Assembly: GCF_001514125.1 (NCBI RefSeq)
Contig: NZ_KQ948554.1
Coordinates: forward strand, 291,018 to 355,017
Length of the DNA: 64,000 nucleotides
Reading direction: 5' to 3'
Origin: Streptomyces longwoodensis
GTDB lineage: Bacteria > Actinomycetota > Actinomycetes > Streptomycetales > Streptomycetaceae
Made by a program: the position numbers and the translations under genes. The notes beneath the pieces are model-generated. The model made no database searches. It was not told the origin of the DNA and saw only the letters and a list, made by a program, of their open reading frames with translations. Numbering within the stretch: position 1 is the first letter of the stretch; every line of letters begins with the position of its first letter. This document shows, one piece after another, positions 16,567-25,362 of this stretch.

Positions 16567-16869
16567 GATCCTGCCTCCCGTGCACGGTGAGGTCACTGGG
16601 GCGCGGCGAAGCGGCGGATCCGCGTGGGGGCGGCTCCGGCGACGCCCGCGGTCCTTCGAGCTTTCCACTCCCGTCACGGTGCGTCCATACGAGGGACCCG
16701 AACCCGCCACCCGGCGGCCCCGCGCCCGCGATCGGGCCGTGACCCGGATGCCGCCGGGACGTGACCCCGGCCGCGGGTGCCCGGCCGTCGCACCCCCGCG
16801 CGCGTGACTACGATGGGCCAGCCGGTGACCAGCAGGGGTCGCGGCGCCACACCGACCGTCGGGAAGGCC
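16567..16869. other. 303-base divergent regulatory region between fusA2 and pgsA
   Basis: This gap must carry promoters for both directions. The only clear signal on the plus strand is TACGAT at 16809-16814, a -10-like box. It overlaps an in-frame ATG (16813) and precedes an in-frame GTG (16825). No RNA gene or repeat is visible. Confidence 0.5.
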
Positions 16870-17547
16870 ATGCTGAACAAGTACGCGCGTGCATTCTTCA
16901 CGCGTGTCCTCACACCGTTCGCCGCGTTTCTCATCCGCCGGGGCGTCAGCCCCGACACCGTCACGCTGATCGGCACCGCCGGCGTGATGGCGGGCGCGCT
17001 GGTCTTCTACCCCCGGGGCGAGTTCTTCTGGGGCACGGTCGTCATCACGCTCTTCGTCTTCTCCGACCTCGTCGACGGCAACATGGCCCGCCAGCTGGGC
17101 CGTTCCAGCCGCTGGGGCGCCTTCCTCGACTCCACGCTCGACCGGGTCGCCGACGGCGCGATCTTCGGCGGCTTCGCCCTCTGGTACGCCGGCAGCGGCG
17201 ACGACAACGTGCTGTGCGCGGTCTCGATCTTCTGCCTGGCCAGCGGCCAGGTGGTGTCGTACACCAAGGCGCGCGGCGAGTCGATCGGCCTGCCGGTCGC
17301 CGTCAACGGGCTCGTCGAGCGCGCCGAGCGCCTGGTGATCTCCCTGGTCGCGGCCGGTTTCGCCGGCCTGCACAAGTTCGGCGTGCCCGGCATCCAGTAC
17401 CTGCTGCCCGTCGCCCTGTGGATCGTCGCCGTCGGCAGCCTCGTCACGCTGGTCCAGCGGGTCGTCACGGTGCGCCGCGAGTCCGCCGAGGCGGAGGCCG
17501 CGGCCGCCGCGCAGCCGGGGTCCCAGGGGAGGGAGACCGCCCAGTGA
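16870..17547 (+). CDS. pgsA: Phosphatidylinositol phosphate synthase (CDP-alcohol phosphatidyltransferase)
   Basis: The 225-residue membrane enzyme carries the complete CDP-alcohol phosphatidyltransferase motif DG-x2-AR-x8-G-x3-D-x3-D (DGNMARQLGRSSRWGAFLDS, then TLD) near residues 59-82, with hydrophobic helices on both sides. In mycobacteria the equivalent gene, followed by an acyltransferase and pimA, makes phosphatidylinositol phosphate for PI and PIM synthesis; the same order here supports that role. Start choice: ATG 16870 with GGGAAGG is favoured, while in-frame GTG 16825 or ATG 16813 just after a -10-like box would give longer proteins. The stop overlaps the next start in GTGA. Confidence 0.92.
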   Translation: MLNKYARAFFTRVLTPFAAFLIRRGVSPDTVTLIGTAGVMAGALVFYPRGEFFWGTVVITLFVFSDLVDGNMARQLGRSSRWGAFLDSTLDRVADGAIFGGFALWYAGSGDDNVLCAVSIFCLASGQVVSYTKARGESIGLPVAVNGLVERAERLVISLVAAGFAGLHKFGVPGIQYLLPVALWIVAVGSLVTLVQRVVTVRRESAEAEAAAAAQPGSQGRETAQ

Positions 17548-18461
17548 GCGCCCAGGAGCGGCTGACCGACGCGCTGTACGGCCTCGGCTGGGGCACCGTG
17601 AAGAAGCTCCCCGAACCCGTCGCGGTGCGCCTGGGCCGCTCGGTCGCCGACCTCGCCTGGAAACGGCGCGGCAAGGGCGTGCAGCGGCTGGAGCGCAACT
17701 ACGCGCGCGTGGTGCCGGACGCCTCGCCGGAGCGCCTGGCGGAGCTGTCCCGGGCGGGCATGCGGTCCTACCTGCGGTACTGGATGGAGTCCTTCCGGCT
17801 GCCCGCCTGGAGCGCCGAGCGCGTCCGCGACGGCTTCGAGCCCAAGGACCTGCACCACCTGACCGACGGTCTCGCCGCCGGCCGGGGCGTCATCCTCGCC
17901 CTGCCGCACCTGGCCAACTGGGACCTGGCCGGCGCCTGGGTCACCACCGCGCTCGGCACCCCGTTCACCACGGTCGCCGAGCGGCTGAAGCCGGAGACGC
18001 TCTACGACCGGTTCGTCGCCTACCGCGAGGGCCTCGGCATGGAGGTCCTCCCGCACAGCGGCGGCGCCGCCTTCGGCACCCTCGCCCGGCGGCTGCGCGA
18101 CGGCGGCCTGGTCTGCCTGGTCGCCGACCGCGACCTGTCCGCCTCCGGCGTCGAGGTGACCTTCTTCGGCGAGACCGCGCGGATGCCCGCGGGGCCCGCC
18201 CTGCTCGCCCAGCAGACGGGCGCGCTGCTGCTGCCCGTGACCCTCTGGTACGACGACTCGCCCGTGATGCACGGCCGGGTCCACCCCCCGATCGAGGTGC
18301 CCGGGTCAGGCAACCGGGCCGAAAAGGCGTCCGTCATGACACAGGCGCTGGCCGACGCCTTCGCCACGGGGATCGCCGAGCACCCGGAGGACTGGCACAT
18401 GCTGCAGCGCTTGTGGGTCGCGGACCTGGAGCCGCGTCCGTCCGAGGGGGAGCGCCCGTGA
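17544..18461 (+). CDS. Phosphatidylinositol mannoside acyltransferase (LpxL/HtrB-like)
   Basis: The 305-residue protein belongs to the LpxL/HtrB lysophospholipid acyltransferase family. The catalytic HxxxxD is visible as HLANWD near residue 119, and the conserved acceptor-site segment LVADRDLS follows near 192. Between pgsA and pimA this is the position of mycobacterial PatA (Rv2611c), which acylates the mannose of PIM1/PIM2 at the cytoplasmic face of the membrane. GTG 17544 overlaps the pgsA stop by GTGA, and the gene's own stop overlaps the pimA start the same way, so the three are translated as a coupled unit. Confidence 0.9.
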   Translation: MSAQERLTDALYGLGWGTVKKLPEPVAVRLGRSVADLAWKRRGKGVQRLERNYARVVPDASPERLAELSRAGMRSYLRYWMESFRLPAWSAERVRDGFEPKDLHHLTDGLAAGRGVILALPHLANWDLAGAWVTTALGTPFTTVAERLKPETLYDRFVAYREGLGMEVLPHSGGAAFGTLARRLRDGGLVCLVADRDLSASGVEVTFFGETARMPAGPALLAQQTGALLLPVTLWYDDSPVMHGRVHPPIEVPGSGNRAEKASVMTQALADAFATGIAEHPEDWHMLQRLWVADLEPRPSEGERP

Positions 18462-19627
18462 GGATCGGCATCGTCTGCCCGTACTCCTGGGACGTGCCCG
18501 GTGGCGTCCAGTTCCACATCCGCGACCTCGCCGAGTACTTCCTGCGGCTCGGCCACGAGGTGTCCGTCCTCGCCCCCGCCGACGACGACACCCCGCTGCC
18601 GCCGTACGTCGTCTCCGCGGGCCGCGCGGTCCCGGTGCCGTACAACGGCTCGGTGGCGCGGCTGAACTTCGGGTTCCTGTCCGCCGCGCGCGTGCGGCGC
18701 TGGCTGCACGACGGCGCGTTCGACGTGGTCCACATCCACGAGCCGACCTCGCCGTCCCTCGGCCTGCTGACCTGCTGGGCTGCGCAGGGCCCGATGGTGG
18801 CCACGTTCCACACGTCCAACCCGCGCTCCAAGGCGATGATCGCCGCCTACGCCATCCTCCAGGCGGCCCTGGAGAAGATCAGCGCCCGGATCGCGGTCAG
18901 CGAGTACGCCCGGCGCACACTGGTGGAACACCTCGGCGGGGACGCCGTCGTCATCCCCAACGGCGTCGACGTCGACTTCTTCGCCGAGGCCGACCCGAAC
19001 CCCGCCTGGCAGGGCGACACCATCGGCTTCATCGGCCGCATCGACGAACCCCGCAAGGGCCTGCCGGTGCTGATGCGCGCCCTGCCGCGGATCCTCGCCG
19101 CCCGCCCGGGGACCCGGCTGCTGATCGCCGGGCGCGGCGACGAGGAGGAGGCGGTCGCCTCGCTGCCGGCCGAACTGCGCCCGCGGGTGGAGTTCCTGGG
19201 CATGGTCAGCGACGAGGACAAGGCGCGCCTGCTGCGCAGCGTCGACCTGTACGTGGCGCCCAACACCGGCGGCGAGAGCTTCGGCATCATCCTGGTCGAG
19301 GCGATGTCCGCGGGCGCCCCCGTGCTCGCGTCCGACCTCGACGCCTTCGCCCAGGTCCTCGACCGGGGGGCGGCGGGCGAGCTGTTCGCCAACGAGGACG
19401 CCGACGCCCTCGCCGAGGCGGCCCTACGGCTCCTGGGCGACCCCTCGCGCCGCGCCGAGCTGAGCGCCCGCGGCAGCGCGCACGTGCGCCGCTTCGACTG
19501 GTCCACGGTGGGCGCGGACATCCTCTCGGTGTACGAGACGGTCACCGCGGGCGCGGCCGCGGTCGCCACCACGGACGACCCCCGCCCCCCGGGGCTGCGC
19601 TCCCGCCTGGGCCTGGCCCGTGACTAG
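18458..19627 (+). CDS. pimA: Phosphatidylinositol alpha-mannosyltransferase PimA (GT4)
   Basis: The 389-residue protein is a GT-B glycosyltransferase of family GT4. The N-terminal Rossmann domain starts RIGIVCPYSWDVPGGVQ, with the acceptor-binding HIHEPTSPS near 89. The C-terminal donor site has GRIDEPRKGL near 191 and the EX7E-type GESFGIILVEAMSAG near 270. PimA transfers mannose from GDP-mannose to phosphatidylinositol at the inner face of the plasma membrane, the first step of PIM synthesis. GTG 18458 overlaps the acyltransferase stop. Assignment rests on both sequence and the conserved pgsA-acyltransferase-pimA order. Confidence 0.94.
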   Translation: MRIGIVCPYSWDVPGGVQFHIRDLAEYFLRLGHEVSVLAPADDDTPLPPYVVSAGRAVPVPYNGSVARLNFGFLSAARVRRWLHDGAFDVVHIHEPTSPSLGLLTCWAAQGPMVATFHTSNPRSKAMIAAYAILQAALEKISARIAVSEYARRTLVEHLGGDAVVIPNGVDVDFFAEADPNPAWQGDTIGFIGRIDEPRKGLPVLMRALPRILAARPGTRLLIAGRGDEEEAVASLPAELRPRVEFLGMVSDEDKARLLRSVDLYVAPNTGGESFGIILVEAMSAGAPVLASDLDAFAQVLDRGAAGELFANEDADALAEAALRLLGDPSRRAELSARGSAHVRRFDWSTVGADILSVYETVTAGAAAVATTDDPRPPGLRSRLGLARD

Positions 19628-19748
19628 CCGCGCGGGCTGAGCAGGCGGGCGCGCGCGGGCCGGCCGGGCCTCCCACAGTGCCGCCGGGACCCACCCGCCC
19701 GCGGCCCGCGCCCCGCCGCCCGTCCCCGGCCGCGTACGCTGTCCGCCC

Positions 19749-20291
19749 GTGACCGCAACCCTCATCTGGATCCTCGTCGCCCTGCTGGCGATCGGCCTCT
19801 ACCTGAGCTGGACGGCGGGGCGGCTCGACCGGCTGCACGCGCGGATCGACGCGGCGTGGGCGGCACTGGACGCGCAGTTGCTGCGCCGCGCCTCGGTGGC
19901 CCAGGAGGTGGCGACGTCGGGCATCCTCGACCCGGCCGCCTCCATCGTGCTGTACGAGGCCGCGCACGCCGCCCGGCAGGCCGAGGAGGAGCAGCGGGAG
20001 GTGGCCGAGAGCGAGCTGAGCCAGGCGCTGCGCGCGGTGTTCGCCGACCCCCGGCAGGTCGAGGTGGTCCGGGAGGCACCGGGCGGCGACGGGGCCGCCC
20101 GTGAGCTGACCGAGGCCGCCCGGCGCGTCCCGATGGCCCGCCGCTTCCACAACGACGCCGTCGGCGCCGCCCGCCGCCTGCGCGAGCACCGCAAGGTCCG
20201 CTGGTTCCGGCTCGCGGGCCACGCGCCGTTCCCGATGGCCTTCGAGATGGACGACGAGCCGCCCGCCGCCCTGGCCGACCGGGCCGCCTGA
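19749..20291 (+). CDS. LemA-like single-span membrane protein
   Basis: The 180-residue protein has an N-terminal membrane anchor (about 3-22) followed by a long helical region that contains LemA-family-like stretches: RIDAAWAALDAQLLRRASV near 36 and ARRFHNDAVGAARRLREHR near 130, ending with FPMAFEMDDEPP. LemA proteins form an exported or periplasm-facing helical bundle; their function is poorly defined. GTG 19749 is the start. TACGCT at 19735-19740 ends eight bases upstream and no Shine-Dalgarno is present, so a leaderless transcript is likely. It follows pimA after 121 bases, which suggests a separate transcription unit. Confidence 0.8.
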   Translation: MTATLIWILVALLAIGLYLSWTAGRLDRLHARIDAAWAALDAQLLRRASVAQEVATSGILDPAASIVLYEAAHAARQAEEEQREVAESELSQALRAVFADPRQVEVVREAPGGDGAARELTEAARRVPMARRFHNDAVGAARRLREHRKVRWFRLAGHAPFPMAFEMDDEPPAALADRAA

Positions 20292-20308
20292 GCAAAAGGA
20301 TCCACCGG

Positions 20309-20341
20309 CTCGGCATTGGCCCTTGCTGTGGACTGGTCCAC
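20309..20341 (+). promoter_or_regulatory. Palindromic operator-like site upstream of pdxS (possible PdxR site)
   Basis: GTGGAC-TG-GTCCAC at 20328-20341 is a perfect 6-bp inverted repeat. GGATCCAC at 20309-20316 gives GTGGATCC on the other strand. The core GTGGA(C/T) resembles the half-site recalled for the MocR-type regulator PdxR of Corynebacterium (AAAGTGG...CTA). No pdxR gene is in the window, so this is a candidate only. Confidence 0.4.
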
Positions 20342-20394
20342 TCGCGTTTCCTCGGTGCTTGCAGAAACCCTCTTCACCCCAGTGAGGTCACCCC

Positions 20395-21312
20395 GTGTCC
20401 AGCCCCGTGTCCAGCACCGAGAACCAGGCTCCCGAGACCGGCACCGCCCGCGTGAAGCGCGGCATGGCCGAGCAGCTCAAGGGCGGCGTCATCATGGACG
20501 TCGTCACGCCGGAGCAGGCGAAGATCGCCGAGGACGCGGGCGCCGTCGCCGTCATGGCCCTCGAGCGGGTCCCGGCCGACATCCGCAAGGACGGCGGCGT
20601 GGCCCGCATGTCCGACCCGGACATGATCGAGGGCATCATCGAGGCCGTCTCCATCCCGGTCATGGCCAAGTCCCGCATCGGCCACTTCGTCGAGGCCCAG
20701 GTCCTGCAGTCCCTCGGCGTCGACTACATCGACGAGTCCGAGGTCCTCACCCCGGCCGACGAGGTCAACCACTCCGACAAGTGGTCCTTCACCACCCCCT
20801 TCGTCTGCGGTGCCACCAACCTCGGTGAGGCCCTGCGCCGCATCTCCGAGGGCGCCGCGATGATCCGCTCCAAGGGCGAGGCCGGCACCGGCAACGTCGT
20901 CGAGGCGGTCCGCCACCTGCGCCAGATCAAGGGCGACATCGCCCGGCTGCGCGGCCTGGACAACCACGAGCTGTACGCCGCCGCCAAGGAGCTGCGCGCC
21001 CCGTACGAGCTGGTCAAGGAGGTCGCCGAGCTGGGCAAGCTCCCGGTGGTCCTCTTCTCCGCCGGCGGCGTCGCCACCCCGGCCGACGCGGCCCTGATGC
21101 GCCAGCTCGGCGCCGAGGGCGTGTTCGTCGGCTCCGGCATCTTCAAGTCCGGCGACCCGGCCAAGCGCGCCGCCGCCATCGTGAAGGCCACCACCTTCTA
21201 CGACGACCCGAAGATCATCGCGGACGCGTCCCGCAACCTCGGCGAGGCCATGGTCGGCATCAACTGCGACGTGCTGCCCGAGTCCGAGCGCTACGCCAAC
21301 CGCGGCTGGTAA
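20395..21312 (+). CDS. pdxS: Pyridoxal 5'-phosphate synthase, PdxS lyase subunit
   Basis: The 305-residue (beta/alpha)8 protein combines ribose 5-phosphate, glyceraldehyde 3-phosphate and ammonia into PLP. The N-terminal MDVVTPEQAKIAEDAGA strand, the catalytic lysine in MAKSRIGHFVEAQ near 88 and the YIDESEVLTPAD segment near 112 are all intact. The phosphate-binding GAEGVFVGSGIFKS near 240 is present too. Twelve PdxS form a double hexameric ring that docks PdxT. GTG 20395 is used; only weak purine sequence precedes it (CAGTGAGGTC). pdxT begins six bases after the stop. A palindrome at 20328-20341 may be a PdxR-type operator. Confidence 0.97.
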   Translation: MSSPVSSTENQAPETGTARVKRGMAEQLKGGVIMDVVTPEQAKIAEDAGAVAVMALERVPADIRKDGGVARMSDPDMIEGIIEAVSIPVMAKSRIGHFVEAQVLQSLGVDYIDESEVLTPADEVNHSDKWSFTTPFVCGATNLGEALRRISEGAAMIRSKGEAGTGNVVEAVRHLRQIKGDIARLRGLDNHELYAAAKELRAPYELVKEVAELGKLPVVLFSAGGVATPADAALMRQLGAEGVFVGSGIFKSGDPAKRAAAIVKATTFYDDPKIIADASRNLGEAMVGINCDVLPESERYANRGW

Positions 21313-21318
21313 CCACCC

Positions 21319-21927
21319 ATGACCGACGCACCTGTCATCGGCGTCCTGGCGCTCCAGGGCGACGTACGGGAGCACCTCATCGCCCTGGCCGCGGCCGACG
21401 CCGTGGCCAGGCCGGTGCGGCGTCCCGAGGAACTCGCGGAGGTCGACGGCCTCGTCCTGCCCGGCGGCGAGTCCACCACCATCTCCAAGCTGGCCCTGCT
21501 CTTCGGGGTGATGGAGCCGCTGCGCGCACGCGTGCGGGACGGCATGCCGGTCTACGGCACCTGCGCCGGCCTGATCCTGCTCGCCGACAAGATCCTCGAC
21601 CCGCGCTCGGGCCAGGAGACCGTCGGCGGCATCGACATGATCGTGCGCCGCAACGCCTTCGGCCGGCAGAACGAGTCCTTCGAGGCCGCGGTCGACGTCC
21701 GGGGCGTCCCGGGCGACCCCGTGGAGGGCGTCTTCATCCGCGCCCCCTGGGTGGAGTCCGTCGGCGCGGCGGCCGAGGTGCTCGCCGAGCACGAGGGCCA
21801 CATCGTCGCGGTCCGCCAGGGCAACGCGCTCGCCACGTCGTTCCACCCGGAGCTGACCGGCGACCACCGGGTGCACGCGCTGTTCGTGGACATGGTGCGG
21901 GCGAGCCGGGCGGCCGAGTCCTTGTAG
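21319..21927 (+). CDS. pdxT: Pyridoxal 5'-phosphate synthase, PdxT glutaminase subunit
   Basis: The 202-residue class I glutamine amidotransferase supplies ammonia to PdxS. The oxyanion/nucleophile segments GGESTT near 52 and YGTCAGLILLA (catalytic Cys near 80) are intact, as is the C-terminal FHPEL with the catalytic His and Glu near 176-178. It lies six bases after pdxS, in the usual PdxST order. Its TAG stop overlaps a TAGGAT -10-like box (21925-21930) that may start transcription of the next gene. Confidence 0.96.
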   Translation: MTDAPVIGVLALQGDVREHLIALAAADAVARPVRRPEELAEVDGLVLPGGESTTISKLALLFGVMEPLRARVRDGMPVYGTCAGLILLADKILDPRSGQETVGGIDMIVRRNAFGRQNESFEAAVDVRGVPGDPVEGVFIRAPWVESVGAAAEVLAEHEGHIVAVRQGNALATSFHPELTGDHRVHALFVDMVRASRAAESL

Positions 21928-21975
21928 GATTCCTGCGTTCGTTGATGGGATGGGTTACGCGAAGGAGACAGGCAG

Positions 21976-22728
21976 ATGTCCGGCCACTCTAAATGGGCCA
22001 CGACGAAGCACAAGAAGGCCGTGATCGATGCCAAGCGCGGCAAGCTCTTCGCGAAGCTGATCAAGAACATCGAGGTCGCGGCGCGGATGGGCGGCGCGGA
22101 CGTCGAGGGCAACCCGACGCTGTACGACGCCATCCAGAAGGCGAAGAAGTCGTCGGTCCCGAACAAGAACATCGACTCCGCGGTCAAGCGCGGCGCGGGC
22201 CTGGAGGCCGGCGGCGCCGACTACGAGACGATCATGTACGAGGGCTACGGCCCGAACGGCGTCGCGGTGCTCATCGAGTGCCTCACCGACAACCGCAACC
22301 GCGCCGCCTCCGAGGTCCGCGTCGCCATGACCCGCAACGGCGGCTCCATGGCCGACCCGGGCTCGGTGTCGTACCTGTTCAACCGCAAGGGCGTCGTCAT
22401 CGTCCCCAAGGGCGAGCTGACCGAGGACGACGTGCTCGGCGCCGTTCTTGACGCCGGTGCCGAGGAGGTCAACGACCTCGGCGAGACCTTCGAGGTCATC
22501 AGCGAGGCCACCGACCTGGTCGCGGTCCGCACCGCCCTCCAGGACGCCGGCATCGACTACGACTCCGCCGACGCCAACTTCGTCCCGACCATGCAGGTCG
22601 AGCTGGACGAGGACGGCGCCCGCAAGATCTTCAAGCTGATCGACGCGCTGGAGGACAGCGACGACGTGCAGAACGTCTTCGCCAACTTCGACGTCAGCGA
22701 CGAGGTCATGGAGAAGGTCGACGCGTAG
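21976..22728 (+). CDS. YebC/PmpR-family protein (TACO1 family)
   Basis: The 250-residue protein begins with the invariant family signature MSGHSKWATTKHKKAVIDAK and has the standard length and three-domain pattern, with MTRNGGSMADPGSVSYLFNR near 119. Members were first called transcriptional regulators (PmpR). More recent work on YebC and TACO1 links the family to relief of ribosome stalling at proline-rich sequences. CGAAGGAGACAGGCAG gives a strong Shine-Dalgarno. It lies between pdxT and ruvC, as in many actinobacteria. A polyproline-related role would pair with efp at 52854, but that is inference. Confidence 0.95.
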   Translation: MSGHSKWATTKHKKAVIDAKRGKLFAKLIKNIEVAARMGGADVEGNPTLYDAIQKAKKSSVPNKNIDSAVKRGAGLEAGGADYETIMYEGYGPNGVAVLIECLTDNRNRAASEVRVAMTRNGGSMADPGSVSYLFNRKGVVIVPKGELTEDDVLGAVLDAGAEEVNDLGETFEVISEATDLVAVRTALQDAGIDYDSADANFVPTMQVELDEDGARKIFKLIDALEDSDDVQNVFANFDVSDEVMEKVDA

Positions 22729-22755
22729 CCGCCGCCGCGCGGGGCGCAGGGTTCA

Positions 22756-22786
22756 ACGGGCCGACGGGACACACCCGTCGGCCCGT
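22756..22786 (+). terminator. Terminator between the yebC-family gene and ruvC
   Basis: A perfect 13-bp stem (ACGGGCCGACGGG and its complement) encloses the loop ACACA and is followed by CCCTTTG. It separates the pdx-yebC unit from ruvCAB. Confidence 0.85.
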
Positions 22787-22873
22787 CCCTTTGCGCGGCG
22801 TTGTCGGTGGCACCCGATAGCCTGCACAAACAGGCGAACGAGTCGCCGGTCGGGCCGTCGGAGGGAGGGGCGC

Positions 22874-23413
22874 GTGCGCGTACTGGGGGTGGACCCCGGG
22901 CTGACCCGGTGCGGTGTCGGCGTCGTGGAGGGGGTCGCGGGGCGGCCGCTCACCATGATCGGCGTGGGGGTCGTGCGCACCCCCGCGGACGCCGAGCTCA
23001 GCCACCGCCTGCTCGCCGTCGAGCGGGGCATCGAGGAGTGGCTCGACGAGCACCGGCCGGAGTTCGTGGCCGTGGAGCGCGTCTTCAGCCAGCACAACGT
23101 CCGCACCGTCATGGGCACCGCCCAGGCCAGCGCCGTCGCCATGCTGTGCGCCGCCCGGCGCGGCATCCCCGTCGCCCTGCACACCCCGAGCGAGGTCAAG
23201 GCCGCCGTCACCGGCAGCGGCCGCGCCGACAAGGCCCAGGTCGGCGCCATGGTCACCCGGCTGCTGCGGCTCGCCGCGCCGCCGAAGCCCGCCGACGCCG
23301 CCGACGCCCTCGCCCTCGCCATCTGCCACATCTGGCGCGCCCCCGCGCAGAACCGGCTCCAGCAGGCCGTCGCCCTGCAGACCGCCAGAACACCGAAAGG
23401 CCGCCTCGCATGA
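22874..23413 (+). CDS. ruvC: Crossover junction endodeoxyribonuclease RuvC
   Basis: The 179-residue Holliday junction resolvase has an RNase H-like fold. Its acidic active site is visible: Asp in VDPGLTRCG (residue 6 onward), Glu in VERVFSQHNVRTV near 66, and the C-terminal ADAADALALAICH near 140-152. GTG 22874 is preceded by GGAGGGAGGGG. The stop overlaps ruvA's start in ATGA. RuvC cuts junctions that RuvAB migrates, and all three genes follow one another here. Confidence 0.97.
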   Translation: MRVLGVDPGLTRCGVGVVEGVAGRPLTMIGVGVVRTPADAELSHRLLAVERGIEEWLDEHRPEFVAVERVFSQHNVRTVMGTAQASAVAMLCAARRGIPVALHTPSEVKAAVTGSGRADKAQVGAMVTRLLRLAAPPKPADAADALALAICHIWRAPAQNRLQQAVALQTARTPKGRLA

Positions 23414-24015
23414 TCGCCTTCGTCAGCGGCACGGTCGCCGCCCTCGCCCCCGACGCCGCGGTCGTCGAGGTCGGCGGTGTCGGCATGGCCGTCCAGTGCA
23501 CGCCGAACACGCTGTCCGCGCTGCGGCTCGGCCGGCCCGCCAAGCTGCACACCTCCCTGGTGGTCCGCGAGGACTCGCTGACCCTGTACGGCTTCGCCGA
23601 CGACGACGAACGCCAGGTCTTCGAACTGCTGCAGACCGCGAGCGGCGTCGGCCCCCGCCTCGCCCAGGCCATGCTCGCCGTGCACACCCCGGACGCGCTG
23701 CGCCGCGCGGTCGCCACCGGCGACGAGAAGGCGCTCACCGCCGTCCCCGGCATCGGCAAGAAGGGCGCCCAGAAGCTGCTGCTCGAACTCAAGGACCGCC
23801 TCGGTGAGCCGCTCGGCGCCCCCGCCGTGGGCGCGCCGGTCAGCAGCGGCTGGCGCGACCAGCTGCACGCCGCGCTGATCGGCCTGGGCTACGCGACCCG
23901 CGAGGCCGACGAGGCCGTGGCCGCCGTGGCCCCGCAGGCCGAGGCCGCCGAGGGCACACCGCAGGTCGGCGTGCTGCTCAAGGCCGCCCTCCAGACACTG
24001 AACAGAGCCCGCTGA
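23410..24015 (+). CDS. ruvA: Holliday junction branch migration protein RuvA
   Basis: The 201-residue protein has the RuvA layout: an N-terminal OB domain (1-63), tandem helix-hairpin-helix motifs (ASGVGPRLAQ near 77 and VPGIGKKGAQKLLLEL near 112), a flexible linker, and a C-terminal RuvB-contacting domain from about 150. It binds four-way junctions as a tetramer and loads RuvB. ATG 23410 overlaps the ruvC stop. A 71-base gap precedes ruvB. Confidence 0.97.
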   Translation: MIAFVSGTVAALAPDAAVVEVGGVGMAVQCTPNTLSALRLGRPAKLHTSLVVREDSLTLYGFADDDERQVFELLQTASGVGPRLAQAMLAVHTPDALRRAVATGDEKALTAVPGIGKKGAQKLLLELKDRLGEPLGAPAVGAPVSSGWRDQLHAALIGLGYATREADEAVAAVAPQAEAAEGTPQVGVLLKAALQTLNRAR

Positions 24016-24086
24016 GACACCTGGCGAACGCCGGCACCGACCACGGACAGCACCACCCGCCGACCCGACCTCCGTAAGGCACACAC

Positions 24087-25175
24087 ATGAACTGGGACGA
24101 CCCGACCGACCCGACCGACACCCCCGCCGCCCCCGCCGCGGAGCGCCTGGTGGACTCGGTCGCCGACCGGGAGGACCAGGCCGTCGAGGCCGCCCTGCGC
24201 CCCAAGGACCTGGGCGAGTTCATCGGCCAGGAGAAGGTCCGCGAACAGCTCGACCTGGTGCTGCGCGCCGCACGCGCGCGGGGCGCCACCGCCGACCACG
24301 TGCTGCTCTCCGGCGCTCCCGGCCTCGGCAAGACCACCCTGTCGATGATCATCGCGGCCGAGATGGGCGCCCCCATCCGCATCACCTCCGGCCCCGCCAT
24401 CCAGCACGCCGGCGACCTCGCGGCGATCCTGTCCTCCCTCCAGGAGGGCGAGGTCCTCTTCCTCGACGAGATCCACCGCATGTCCCGGCCCGCCGAGGAG
24501 ATGCTCTACATGGCGATGGAGGACTTCCGCGTCGACGTCATCGTCGGCAAGGGCCCCGGCGCCACCGCCATCCCCCTCGAACTGCCGCCGTTCACCCTGG
24601 TCGGCGCCACCACCCGCGCGGGCCTGCTGCCGCCCCCGCTGCGCGACCGCTTCGGCTTCACCGCGCACATGGAGTTCTACGAGCCCGCCGAGCTGCAGCG
24701 CGTCATCCACCGTTCGGCGCATCTGCTCGACGTGGAGATCGACCCGGACGGCGCCGCCGAGATCGCCGGACGCTCGCGCGGCACGCCCCGCATCGCCAAC
24801 CGCCTGCTGCGCCGCGTCCGCGACTACGCGCAGGTCAAGGCGGACGGCGTCATCACCCGCGACATCGCCTCGGCGGCCCTCGCCGTGTACGAGGTCGACG
24901 GGCGCGGCCTCGACCGGCTGGACCGCGCCGTCCTGGAGGCCCTGCTGAAGCTGTTCGGCGGCGGCCCGGTCGGCCTGTCCACGCTGGCCGTGGCGGTGGG
25001 GGAGGAGCGCGAGACCGTCGAGGAGGTCGCCGAGCCCTTCCTCGTACGGGAGGGACTGCTCGCCCGCACCCCGCGCGGCCGGGTCGCCACCCCGGCCGCC
25101 TGGAGCCACCTGGGCCTGACCCCGCCCCGCTCCCAGGGCGGCGGAAACGGACAAGGGGACCTGTTCGGGGCGTGA
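24087..25175 (+). CDS. ruvB: Holliday junction branch migration ATPase RuvB
   Basis: The 362-residue AAA+ motor has Walker A GAPGLGKTT near 76, Walker B LFLDEIHRMS near 128, sensor 1 in GATTRAG near 173, and arginine-finger/sensor 2 region RGTPRIANRLLRRVRDY near 232. The C-terminal winged helix carries DRLDRAVLEALL. It forms hexameric rings on RuvA-bound junctions. The N-terminal 20-residue acidic/Pro extension before the core (MNWDDPTDPTDTPAAPAAE) is typical of streptomycete RuvB. It ends the ruvCAB set; a new promoter for yajC follows. Confidence 0.98.
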   Translation: MNWDDPTDPTDTPAAPAAERLVDSVADREDQAVEAALRPKDLGEFIGQEKVREQLDLVLRAARARGATADHVLLSGAPGLGKTTLSMIIAAEMGAPIRITSGPAIQHAGDLAAILSSLQEGEVLFLDEIHRMSRPAEEMLYMAMEDFRVDVIVGKGPGATAIPLELPPFTLVGATTRAGLLPPPLRDRFGFTAHMEFYEPAELQRVIHRSAHLLDVEIDPDGAAEIAGRSRGTPRIANRLLRRVRDYAQVKADGVITRDIASAALAVYEVDGRGLDRLDRAVLEALLKLFGGGPVGLSTLAVAVGEERETVEEVAEPFLVREGLLARTPRGRVATPAAWSHLGLTPPRSQGGGNGQGDLFGA

Positions 25176-25245
25176 GGGGCCCGCGCCCGCGCCCACCACG
25201 GCCGGGACATTCGCGAGGTGAGGAACCCAGGTGCCATGCTGAGCG

Positions 25246-25275
25246 TTGTTCCTTGCGCGCGGACTCGCTTAGACT
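25246..25275 (+). promoter_or_regulatory. Promoter-like pair upstream of yajC-secDF
   Basis: TTGTTC (25246-25251) and TAGACT (25270-25275) are separated by 18 bases and lie 87 bases before the yajC start. This would drive the yajC-secD-secF-apt set. Confidence 0.55.
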
Positions 25276-25362
25276 CCGCCGATGCCGCCCTCGCGGGCAG
25301 CGCACAAACCCCCAACCATCAGGCCGCTCACCATCGCGGTCGTGTGAAGGAAGTTCCGACCC

